64,000 nucleotides of DNA from Neoroseomonas lacus (GTDB lineage Bacteria > Pseudomonadota > Alphaproteobacteria > Acetobacterales > Acetobacteraceae): NCBI RefSeq assembly GCF_014644535.1, contig NZ_BMKW01000001.1, positions 186,001 through 250,000 of the forward strand. Reading direction: 5' to 3'. The position numbers and the translations under genes were made by a program. The notes under the pieces are model-generated. The model was not told the origin of the DNA, searched no databases, and worked only from the letters and a program-made list of their open reading frames with translations. Below are positions 52,349 to 64,000 of this stretch, piece after piece; the first letter of the stretch is position 1, and each line of letters opens with the position of its first letter.

Positions 52349-54037
52349 ATGGCAATCATCTACGGTCTGGAATCGCGGCCGCCGCTGCGCGTGCTGCTGC
52401 CCGCGGCCTTCCAGCATATCGGCCTCGGCGCCGTCACCCTGGTCTTCCCGCTGCTGGTGGCCGAGGCCGCCGGCGCCGATGAACGCACCACCGCGAACTA
52501 TGTCAGCCTGGCGATGATCGCGCTGGGCATCGGCACCCTGCTGCAATGCTGGGGGCGGCGGGGAATCGGTTCAGGCTTCCTGCTGCCCTCGGTCTACACC
52601 GCGATCTTCCTGCCGCCGGCGATCGCCGCCGCGCATGTCGGCGGGCTGGGCGCGGTGGCGGGGCTGACCATGGTCGCCGGGCTCACCTCCATCGTGCTGT
52701 CGCGCGTCATCCAGCGCATTCGCGTCTTCCTGCCGGCCGAGGTGGTCGGGCTGGTGGTCACCGTGCTCGGCATCATCCTCGGGCTGTTGTCGCTGCGCCT
52801 GGTGCTCGGCGTCGACGAGATCGGAAATGGCGGCACGCGCGACCTGCCGGCCGGGATCGTCGCCTTGCTGGTCACCTTCGGTGTCGCCGTCTGGGGTGGT
52901 GCGCGGCTGCGCACCGTCGCCGTGCTGGTCGGTCTCGGGGCCGGCTGCCTGACGCATCTCGTGCTGCTGCTCGCCGGGTTGCTTCCCGGCAGCGCCGCGC
53001 CGGAGATCCACCTGACGGTGATATCCTGGCCGCTCGCCGCGCCGAACCTGCCGCTGGTCTATCTGCCGGGCTTCATGGTCGGCGCGGTCGCCGCGGCGGT
53101 GCGCGTGATGGGCGACGTGGTGGCCAGCCAGCGCGCCAATGACCCGGCCTGGAAGCGCACCGACTTCCGCACCGTCCAGGGCGGCATGATGGCCGATGGG
53201 CTCGCCAACGTCATCGCCGGCGCGATCGGCGTGATCGGCATGAACAGCTATTCAGCGAGCGTCGGGCTCGCCGCCGCGACCGGGATTACCGCCCGCCGCG
53301 TCGCCGCCGCGGCGGGGCTGGGCTGGATCCTGCTCGGCCTGACGCCCGGGGCGGCGTCGCTGGTGATGGCGGTGCCGCGCGGCGTGCTCGGCGCGGTGCT
53401 GCTCTACGCCGCCTCCTACATCCTGATGTCGGGCATGACGATCATCACCCAGCGGCTGCTCGACACCAGGCGCACGTTGACCATCGGCGTCGCGTTGCTG
53501 ATCGCGCTGTCCTACAGCGAGATCCCCGGCATGTATGCCGCGTTGCCCGACTACCTGCTGATGACCATCGGCTCGGGCCTGGTGCTCGGCATGGCGGCGG
53601 CGTTGGCCCTGAATGCGATCTTCCGCATCGGCGCCACGCACCACGCGGAATGGAGCTGGGACCCGGCGCAGGGCACCGGGGCGCTGTTGGACTTCGTCAA
53701 CGAGGCCGGGCGCAGTTGCGGCGCGCGGGCCGAGGTCGTCGGCAAGGCCGCGCATCTGCTCGAGGAATTCGCCGATGCCGCGCCGCTGGTGGTCGACCCC
53801 GGCCAGACGGTGCTGGTGCGCGCCCGCTTCGATGAGCTGCACCTCGACATCGACCTCGCCTGGCAGGGCGAGGCGATGGCCGCCGGCGCCGCGGTGGACC
53901 TGGATGCCGACATTGAGGCCGCGGGCTTCGTCTCGGGGCTCGCCATGGTGCTGATGCGCCACCACGCGGACAGGTTGGAGCCGACCACCCTGCCCGACGG
54001 CCGGCACGGCCTGACCGCGACGATCGACGATCACTGA
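52349..54037 (+). CDS. NCS2 (uracil/xanthine) permease with degenerate RsbW-like C-terminus
   Basis: This 562-residue protein starts with a permease of the nucleobase-cation symporter-2 family (about residues 10-430; many membrane segments; GMNSYSASVGLAAATGITAR is the NCS2 signature region). The last 120 residues form a soluble domain that resembles HATPase_c_2 proteins: a helix LLEEFADAAPLV at the N-box position and GLAMVLMRHHADRLE at the G2 position, but with key Asn and Gly residues missing. It lies divergent from the partner-switching operon. GAGGGGA precedes the ATG. Confidence 0.85.
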   Translation: MAIIYGLESRPPLRVLLPAAFQHIGLGAVTLVFPLLVAEAAGADERTTANYVSLAMIALGIGTLLQCWGRRGIGSGFLLPSVYTAIFLPPAIAAAHVGGLGAVAGLTMVAGLTSIVLSRVIQRIRVFLPAEVVGLVVTVLGIILGLLSLRLVLGVDEIGNGGTRDLPAGIVALLVTFGVAVWGGARLRTVAVLVGLGAGCLTHLVLLLAGLLPGSAAPEIHLTVISWPLAAPNLPLVYLPGFMVGAVAAAVRVMGDVVASQRANDPAWKRTDFRTVQGGMMADGLANVIAGAIGVIGMNSYSASVGLAAATGITARRVAAAAGLGWILLGLTPGAASLVMAVPRGVLGAVLLYAASYILMSGMTIITQRLLDTRRTLTIGVALLIALSYSEIPGMYAALPDYLLMTIGSGLVLGMAAALALNAIFRIGATHHAEWSWDPAQGTGALLDFVNEAGRSCGARAEVVGKAAHLLEEFADAAPLVVDPGQTVLVRARFDELHLDIDLAWQGEAMAAGAAVDLDADIEAAGFVSGLAMVLMRHHADRLEPTTLPDGRHGLTATIDDH

Positions 54038-54102
54038 CGCTTCGTTAGGGGCCGGTTCAACCTATCCGTCGATACTGCCGGCGATAGAAGGAGGGTGCCC
54101 CC

Positions 54103-56039
<1,937 letters not shown>

Positions 56040-56132
56040 CGCCCCGTCAGGGCACGGTCGCCAGCGCCAATCGCGTGGCAGCACCGACACGCCCAGGCCG
56101 AGACCCGGGAGGCCATGTCGTGGTGGAATGTT

Positions 56133-56208
56133 TGGTGTGCCCGGTGGGACTCGAACCCACGACCTACAGATTAAAAGTCCGTTGCTCTACCGGCTGAGCT
56201 ACGGGCAC
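56133..56208 (-). tRNA. tRNA-Lys (anticodon UUU)
   Basis: Read on the minus strand, the sequence folds into a full cloverleaf. The acceptor stem GTGCCCG/CGGGCAC is perfect. The anticodon arm ACGGA/TCTGT holds the loop CTTTTAA with anticodon TTT (UUU). The T arm GTGGG-TTCGAGT-CCCAC is canonical. Discriminator A is followed by an encoded CCA at 56133-56135. Confidence 0.97.
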
Positions 56209-56251
56209 GCCGGACCCGGCGCCGGGTCTTGGTGGCGCCGGGTACATAGTC

Positions 56252-56755
56252 TCAAGCGGCGTCGGCCGCCACCTTCAGGCTGCGGATCTTGTCCGGGCCC
56301 TGCACCATGCCCGAACCGCCCGCGCCGCGCTTGATCTTGTCGATCGCTTCCATGCCGGCCGTCACCTGGCCCCAAATGGTATACTGGCCATCGAGGCTCG
56401 GTGCCGGGGCGAACATGATGAAGAACTGGCTATTCGCGCTGTGCGGATTCTGCGTGCGGGCCATGCCGCAGGTACCCCGCTGGAAACGCGCTACGCCGGG
56501 CTGGCTGAACTCCGCCTCGATGTCGGGCAGCTCGGAACCGCCGGTGCCAGTGCCGGTCGGGTCGCCGCCCTGGGCCATGAAGCCCTCAATGACGCGATGG
56601 AAGGGCACGTCGTTGTAGAAACCCTGGCGCGCCAGGGTCTTGATCTGCTCGACATGCTTCGGCGCCAGGTCTGGGCGCAAGGCAATCGTCACGGTGCCGT
56701 GCTCGAGTTCGAGGATCAGCGTGTTCTCGAGGTCGGTGGCCGGGGTCTCGCTCAT
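56252..56755 (-). CDS. Cytoplasmic cyclophilin-type peptidyl-prolyl isomerase
   Basis: This 167-residue cyclophilin has the catalytic Arg region FHRVIEGFMAQGGDPTGTG, the SANSQFFIMF motif and a C-terminal GQVTAGMEAIDKIKRG. It accelerates proline cis-trans isomerisation during protein folding. There is no signal peptide. A closely related, exported copy lies directly upstream at 56779, separated by 23 bases, so the pair arose by duplication and serves both sides of the membrane. Confidence 0.93.
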   Translation of the reverse strand: MSETPATDLENTLILELEHGTVTIALRPDLAPKHVEQIKTLARQGFYNDVPFHRVIEGFMAQGGDPTGTGTGGSELPDIEAEFSQPGVARFQRGTCGMARTQNPHSANSQFFIMFAPAPSLDGQYTIWGQVTAGMEAIDKIKRGAGGSGMVQGPDKIRSLKVAADAA

Positions 56756-56778
56756 GGATTCTGCTTTCGGCAATAAGG

Positions 56779-57369
56779 TCAGCGGACATCCGCGGCGATG
56801 CGCGCCGTGCGGATGCGGTCGGGATTGGTCACGGCGCCGGAACCCGGCGCGCCGGGCTTGATCTTGTCCACGGCGTCCATGCCGGAGATCACGCGCCCCC
56901 AGATGGTGTATTGGCCATCGAGGCCCTGGTTCGGCGCGAACATGATGAAGAACTGGCTGTTCGCGCTGTTCGGATTGGCCGTACGGGCCATGCCGACGGT
57001 GCCGCGGACGAAGCGCGCGCGCGAGGCCGGGCTGAATTCCGCGGCGAGGTCGGGCAGGCGCGAACCGCCCGTGCCGGTGCCGGTCGGGTCGCCGCCCTGC
57101 GCCATGAAGCCCGGGATCACGCGATGGAACGGCGTATTGTCGTAGAAGCCCTGGCGCGTCAGCGTCTTGATCCGCGCAACGTGGTTCGGTGCGAGGTCGG
57201 GCAGCATCTGGATGACCACGCGACCGCCCGGGATCTCGAGGATCAGCGTGTTCTCGGGGTCGGGTGCGGCGGCCGGGGCCGGCGCGGGGGTTTGCGCCGG
57301 CGCGTTCTGCGCGCAGGCGGCAAGGCCAAGCGCGGCAACAGTGCCTCCGATGAGCGTCCTGCGGTCCAT
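56779..57369 (-). CDS. Exported cyclophilin-type peptidyl-prolyl isomerase, probable lipoprotein
   Basis: This 196-residue cyclophilin starts with MDRRTLIGGTVAALGLAAC, a signal with a lipobox-like LAAC at Cys19, so it is probably a periplasmic lipoprotein. It then has a Pro/Ala-rich linker. The catalytic region FHRVIPGFMAQGGDPTGTG and SANSQFFIMF match the downstream paralogue closely. It lies 14 bases downstream of coaD in the same direction. Confidence 0.92.
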   Translation of the reverse strand: MDRRTLIGGTVAALGLAACAQNAPAQTPAPAPAAAPDPENTLILEIPGGRVVIQMLPDLAPNHVARIKTLTRQGFYDNTPFHRVIPGFMAQGGDPTGTGTGGSRLPDLAAEFSPASRARFVRGTVGMARTANPNSANSQFFIMFAPNQGLDGQYTIWGRVISGMDAVDKIKPGAPGSGAVTNPDRIRTARIAADVR

Positions 57370-57383
57370 GTGTGGGTTTCCCT

Positions 57384-57885
57384 TCAGCCTTGTGTTGCGC
57401 GCAGCTTGGCCATGGTGCGGTCAAGCGTCGTCTTCGGCACGAAGCCGGAAATGTCGCCGCCCAGCTTCGCGATTTCCTTCACGAGGCGGGAGGCGATGAA
57501 CTGGTTGGTCTCGGATGCCATCAGGAAGACCGTCTCGATCTCCTGGTCCAGCCGGCGGTTCATGCCGACCATCTGGAATTCATAGTCGAAATCGGAGACC
57601 GCGCGCAGGCCGCGGACGATCATTCGTGCCCCGATCTCGCGTGCATAATGCACGAGAAGCCCCTGGAAGGGCCGCACCTCGATGACCGCGCCGGTGCGCG
57701 CGGCGATCGGTGCCACTTCGAGCCGCACCAGGTCGACGCGATCCTCGAGGTCGAAGAGCGGGCCCTTGCCGATATTGATGGCGACGCCGACCACCAGCCG
57801 GTCGACCAGCCGCGCAGCGCGGCCGATCACGTCGAGATGCCCGTTGGTGACGGGGTCGAAAGTGCCCGGATACAGGGCGATCCGC

Positions 57886-57893
<8 letters not shown>
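57384..57893 (-). CDS. coaD: Phosphopantetheine adenylyltransferase
   Basis: This 169-residue enzyme catalyses the fourth step of coenzyme A synthesis, adding AMP to 4'-phosphopantetheine. It has the nucleotidyltransferase motif [36 protein letters not shown], and the late [12 protein letters not shown] region. The ATG at 57893 overlaps the gyrA stop by eight bases, so the two are cotranscribed. A longer in-frame ATG at 57917 lies further inside gyrA and is unlikely. Confidence 0.96.
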
Positions 57894-60621
<2,728 letters not shown>

Positions 60622-60687
60622 GCGGTTGGGCTCGATCCGGTCATGGGGGCGCGGCGCGGCCGCGCGCGGGTTTGGGCGTCATAGGCA

Positions 60688-60715
60688 CCGCGCGGCGGCC
60701 TGCGTCAACCGCCGC
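60688..60715 (-). terminator. Hairpin between ssb and gyrA
   Basis: GCGCGGCGG (60688-60696) pairs with CCGCCGCGC (60707-60715) around a ten-base loop, just after the ssb stop on the minus strand. There is no T-tract, so termination may be partial. Confidence 0.4.
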
Positions 60716-60726
60716 GCCGGGCCGGC

Positions 60727-61260
60727 TCAGAAGGGGATTTCGTCGTCGAGGTCGGTCTTCTTCGAGTCCCAGCCGCCACCGCCACCGCCGCTGCGAGGCG
60801 CCGGACCGGAGCGCGCCGCGCCGCCGCCACCCTCGTAGCCGCCACGCGAGGCGCCACCGCCGCTGGCCGGACGTTCGGCATAGCCGCCCTCATCCGGCGC
60901 GCCGCCGGCGCCGCCACGCCCGCCGACCAGCTGCAATTCGCCGCGGAACTGACGCAGCACGATTTCGGTCGTGTAGCGCTCCTGGCCTTCCTTGTCCTGC
61001 CACTTCCGGGTTTCGATCTGGCCTTCGATGTACACTTCGCTGCCTTTGCGCAGGTACTTCTCGGCCACTTCGCCCAGGCGCTCATTGAAAATGGCGACGG
61101 CGTGCCACTCCGTGCGCTCCTGCTGGTTGCCTTCGCGGTCCTTGAATCGCTCGCTGGTTGCGATGCGCAGGTTCACCACCTTGCCGCCGTTCTGGAAGTT
61201 GCGCACTTCCGGATCGCGACCCAGGCGGCCGAGGATAATGACCTTGTTGATTCCCGCCAT
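60727..61260 (-). CDS. ssb: Single-stranded DNA-binding protein
   Basis: This 177-residue protein has the OB-fold SSB domain ([54 protein letters not shown]). A glycine-rich linker (about 115-165) leads to the acidic tail DLDDEIPF, the docking site for replication and repair proteins. It binds single-stranded DNA as a tetramer. GAGGAA lies upstream of the ATG. It is divergent from uvrA, the conserved ssb-uvrA arrangement in many proteobacteria. Confidence 0.97.
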   Translation of the reverse strand: MAGINKVIILGRLGRDPEVRNFQNGGKVVNLRIATSERFKDREGNQQERTEWHAVAIFNERLGEVAEKYLRKGSEVYIEGQIETRKWQDKEGQERYTTEIVLRQFRGELQLVGGRGGAGGAPDEGGYAERPASGGGASRGGYEGGGGAARSGPAPRSGGGGGGWDSKKTDLDDEIPF

Positions 61261-61448
61261 AGCAGCGATTCCTCAGTAATTTAGCCGGCCAGCCTACTCG
61301 CTTCTGGCCGTCGCGGCCATCCCCCCGCAGGGCACGCGGCAGCGCAGCAAACCCTTTCCAGACGCCCGGTCAGGGGGCATATAGATAGAGAACATCACCG
61401 GAACACTCCCGGCCGGCCCCGCCGTGCCCCGGGCGGAGCCCCCATCGC

Positions 61449-64000
61449 ATGACCGGCCAGATCCGAATTCGCGGCGCCAGGCAGCACAATCTCAAGGATG
61501 TCGACCTCGACATCCCGCGCGACAAGCTGACCGTCGTCACCGGCCTGTCGGGGTCGGGCAAGTCGTCCCTCGCCTTCGACACCATCTATGCCGAGGGACA
61601 GCGGCGCTATGTCGAGTCGCTATCGGCCTATGCGCGACAGTTCCTGCAATTGATGCAGAAGCCCGATGTCGATTCGATCGAGGGGCTGAGCCCGGCGATC
61701 TCCATCGAGCAGAAGACCACCAGCCACAATCCACGCTCGACCGTGGGCACCGTCACCGAGATCCACGACTATATGCGCCTGCTCTGGGCGCGCGTCGGCG
61801 TGCCCTACAGCCCGGCGACCGGGCTGCCGATCGAGGCACAGACCGTCTCGCAGATGGTCGACCGCGTCATGGCGATGGAGGAAGGCACGCGGCTGCTGCT
61901 GCTCGCCCCCATCGCGCGCGGCAAGAAGGGCGAGTTCAAGAAGGAACTCGCCGAACTGCAACGCCGGGGCTTTGAGCGGGTGAAGGTGAATGGCGCGCTG
62001 CACCTGATCGCCGAGGCCCCGAAGCTCGACAAGAAGCTGAAGCACGACATCGAGGCGGCGATCGACCGCATCGTGGTGCGCGAGGGCATCGCCCAGCGCC
62101 TGGCGGACAGCTTCGAGACCGCGCTGGGCTTGGCCGACGGCATCGCCTATGCGGAGAACGCGGACACCCAGGAACGCACCGTGTTCAGCGCGAAATTCGC
62201 CTGCCCGGTCAGCGGCTTCACCATCGAGGAGATCGAGCCGCGGCTGTTCTCCTTCAACTCCCCGCACGGCGCCTGCCCTTCCTGCGATGGCCTCGGGACG
62301 GAGACCTTTTTCGATGCCCAGCTGGTAGTGCCGCAGGATGATGTGTCGCTGAAGGACGGCGCCATCATGCCGTGGACCGGTGCGCAATCGCCCTACTACA
62401 CCCAGACGCTCGAAAGCCTGGCGAAGCACTTCAAATTCCCGATGAGCACGCCCTGGCAGGATATCCCGGCCGCGGTGCGCCAGCAGATCCTGCATGGCAC
62501 GGGCGATGACGTCGTCACGCTCCGCTACAAGGACGGCCTGCGTGCCTACGAGGTGAAGAAGGCCTTCGAAGGCGTCATCCCGAACCTCGAACGTCGCTTC
62601 AAGGAATCCGACAATCCCTGGGTGCGCGAGGACCTCTCCCGCTACCAGGCGCAGAAGCCCTGCCAGGTCTGCACCGGCTACCGGCTGAAACCGCAGGCGC
62701 TGTCGGTGAAGATCGCCGGCAGGCACATCGGCGAGGCGAGCGAATTGTCGATCCGCCGCGCGCGGGAGTGGTTCGCCACGGTGATGGAGACGCTGACCCC
62801 GCAGCGCCAGGAGATCGCCCGGCGCATCCTGCGCGAGATCGAAGAACGCCTGCAGTTCCTGGTCGATGTCGGGCTGGATTACCTCAGTCTCAGCCGGTCG
62901 TCGGCCACGCTGTCGGGCGGCGAATCGCAGCGCATCCGGCTCGCCTCGCAGATCGGTTCCGGCCTGACGGGCGTGCTGTATGTCCTGGACGAACCGTCCA
63001 TCGGTCTGCACCAGCGCGACAATGAACGGCTGCTCGGCACGCTGCGCAGGCTGCGCGACCTCGGCAACACGGTACTGGTGGTCGAGCATGACGAGGATGC
63101 GATCCGCCAGGCCGATCATCTGGTCGATATCGGCCCGGCCGCCGGCAAGGGCGGCGGGCATGTCATCGCCCAGGGCACGCCGGCCGAGGTCGCCGCCAAC
63201 CCCGCCAGCCTGACCGGGCAGTACCTGTCCGGCATCCGCCGCATCGAGGTGCCGGCGACCCGTCGCAAGGCCGACAAGAAGAAGCAGCTGCGTGTCATCG
63301 GCGCGACCGGCAACAACCTGAAGAACCTGACGGCCGCGCTGCCGCTCGGCACCTTCACCTGCGTCACCGGCGTGTCCGGCGGCGGCAAGTCCACGCTGGT
63401 GATCGAGACGCTCTACAAGGCCGCCTCCCGCCGCCTGATGGGCGCGGCCGAGGTCCCTGCCCCGCATGAGCGCATCGAGGGGCTGGAACATCTCGACAAG
63501 ATCATCGACATCGACCAGTCGCCGATCGGCCGCACGCCGCGCTCCAACCCGGCGACCTATACCGGCCTGTTCGCGCCGATCCGCGACTGGTTCTCGGAAA
63601 TGCCGGAATCGCGCGCCCGCGGCTACAAGGCCGGCCGCTTCTCCTTCAACGTCAAGGGAGGCCGCTGCGAGGCCTGCCAGGGCGACGGCCTCATCAAGAT
63701 CGAGATGCACTTCCTGCCCGACGTCTACGTCACCTGCGACACCTGCAAGGGCAAGCGCTACAATCGCGAGACGCTGGAGGTGAAGTTCCGCGGCAAGTCG
63801 ATCGCCGACGTGCTCGACATGACGGTGGATGAGGGGGTGGAGTTCTTCTCCGCCGTGCCCTCCATCCGCGACAAGCTGAAGGTGCTGAGGGAAGTCGGCC
63901 TCGGCTACATTCATCTCGGCCAGCAGGCGACGACGCTGTCGGGTGGCGAGGCGCAGCGCATCAAGCTGTCGAAGGAACTGTCACGTCGCGCCACGGGCCG
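61449..64000 (+). CDS. uvrA: Excinuclease ABC subunit A (3' end outside window)
   Basis: The window holds about 850 residues of this nucleotide-excision-repair ATPase; the full protein is about 950. It has the first Walker A (GLSGSGKSS, near residue 32), a zinc-finger CPSCDGLG region, the ABC signature LSGGESQRI with DEPSIGLH, the second Walker A (GVSGGGKST) and a zinc region CEACQGDG. The second LSGGEAQRI lies near the window end. UvrA finds DNA damage and loads UvrB. It is divergent from ssb across a 188-bp gap. Confidence 0.97.
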   Translation, partial: MTGQIRIRGARQHNLKDVDLDIPRDKLTVVTGLSGSGKSSLAFDTIYAEGQRRYVESLSAYARQFLQLMQKPDVDSIEGLSPAISIEQKTTSHNPRSTVGTVTEIHDYMRLLWARVGVPYSPATGLPIEAQTVSQMVDRVMAMEEGTRLLLLAPIARGKKGEFKKELAELQRRGFERVKVNGALHLIAEAPKLDKKLKHDIEAAIDRIVVREGIAQRLADSFETALGLADGIAYAENADTQERTVFSAKFACPVSGFTIEEIEPRLFSFNSPHGACPSCDGLGTETFFDAQLVVPQDDVSLKDGAIMPWTGAQSPYYTQTLESLAKHFKFPMSTPWQDIPAAVRQQILHGTGDDVVTLRYKDGLRAYEVKKAFEGVIPNLERRFKESDNPWVREDLSRYQAQKPCQVCTGYRLKPQALSVKIAGRHIGEASELSIRRAREWFATVMETLTPQRQEIARRILREIEERLQFLVDVGLDYLSLSRSSATLSGGESQRIRLASQIGSGLTGVLYVLDEPSIGLHQRDNERLLGTLRRLRDLGNTVLVVEHDEDAIRQADHLVDIGPAAGKGGGHVIAQGTPAEVAANPASLTGQYLSGIRRIEVPATRRKADKKKQLRVIGATGNNLKNLTAALPLGTFTCVTGVSGGGKSTLVIETLYKAASRRLMGAAEVPAPHERIEGLEHLDKIIDIDQSPIGRTPRSNPATYTGLFAPIRDWFSEMPESRARGYKAGRFSFNVKGGRCEACQGDGLIKIEMHFLPDVYVTCDTCKGKRYNRETLEVKFRGKSIADVLDMTVDEGVEFFSAVPSIRDKLKVLREVGLGYIHLGQQATTLSGGEAQRIKLSKELSRRATG

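Noticed and set aside
56133-56208. tRNA-Lys as an integration site for a mobile island
   Set aside because: No integrase, no second copy of the tRNA 3' end and no change in codon use is seen around it.
61620-63914. 764-codon minus-strand frame
   Set aside because: Antisense to uvrA, a mirror effect of GC-rich codon use.

Overview
The window is a GC-rich (roughly two-thirds G+C by eye), densely coded bacterial chromosome segment. The gene content (gyrA, coaD, ssb, uvrA, Bug/tripartite-tricarboxylate binding proteins, CaiB/BaiF CoA-transferases, mitofilin-like proteins) suggests an alphaproteobacterium, most likely Acetobacteraceae (Roseomonas-like). This is inferred from family content and base composition; there is no rRNA to confirm it. 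No transposase, integrase, CRISPR array or rRNA was found. The only RNA gene is a tRNA-Lys(UUU). No gene-free stretch exceeds 300 bases.

Layout. 1-3.5 kb: the 3'-truncated end of a large transglutaminase/DUF2126 protein, and an animal-type haem peroxidase. 3.7-11.3 kb: an N-acyl-D-amino-acid deacylase, a carnitine-dehydrogenase-like enzyme, a cytoplasmic beta-lactamase-fold hydrolase, a MaoC-type hydratase plus CitE-type lyase pair, two unknown proteins and a small monooxygenase. 11.5-18.6 kb: a methyl-accepting chemotaxis protein, a peptide-type ABC binding protein with an adenosine-deaminase-family enzyme, and DadA divergent from an Lrp-type regulator. 18.6-33.7 kb: a catabolic region with DapA-type and PrpF-type enzymes, two Bug binding proteins, two LigI-like hydrolases, a second MaoC hydratase, two CaiB-type CoA-transferases, a VOC protein, a flavoprotein, an M20-type amidohydrolase, a DsbA-type isomerase and a two-subunit CoA-transferase. 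It looks built for uptake and CoA-dependent breakdown of dicarboxylic or aromatic-derived acids.

33.9-44.6 kb is an island of poorly characterised envelope genes: a small PH-like protein with MlaA, a beta-carbonic-anhydrase-like protein fused to an unnamed domain that recurs as a stand-alone gene, several membrane proteins (one DUF4239), exported proteins, a PstS-like binding protein, and two diverged mitofilin-like proteins. 44.6-56 kb is a signalling block. A compact operon encodes a formyltransferase, a two-TM sensor, a sensor-HAMP-MFS fusion, a TrpX-type binding protein, a HAMP/PP2C phosphatase, a STAS antagonist and an RsbW-like ATPase. It is followed by an NCS2 permease with a degenerate RsbW-like tail and a transmembrane Ser/Thr kinase with an apparent frameshift. 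This block is the best candidate for an undescribed system: transport and envelope sensing wired into a partner-switching circuit. 56.1-64 kb is housekeeping: tRNA-Lys, two cyclophilins, coaD, gyrA, ssb and a 3'-truncated uvrA.

Non-coding structure includes a 102-bp dispersed palindromic element in two copies (3603-3704 and 35028-35129) whose stem shows a compensatory base change, a 35-bp perfect inverted repeat between two convergent genes, repeated GCCGCAGA boxes in front of the Lrp gene, and several terminator-like hairpins.
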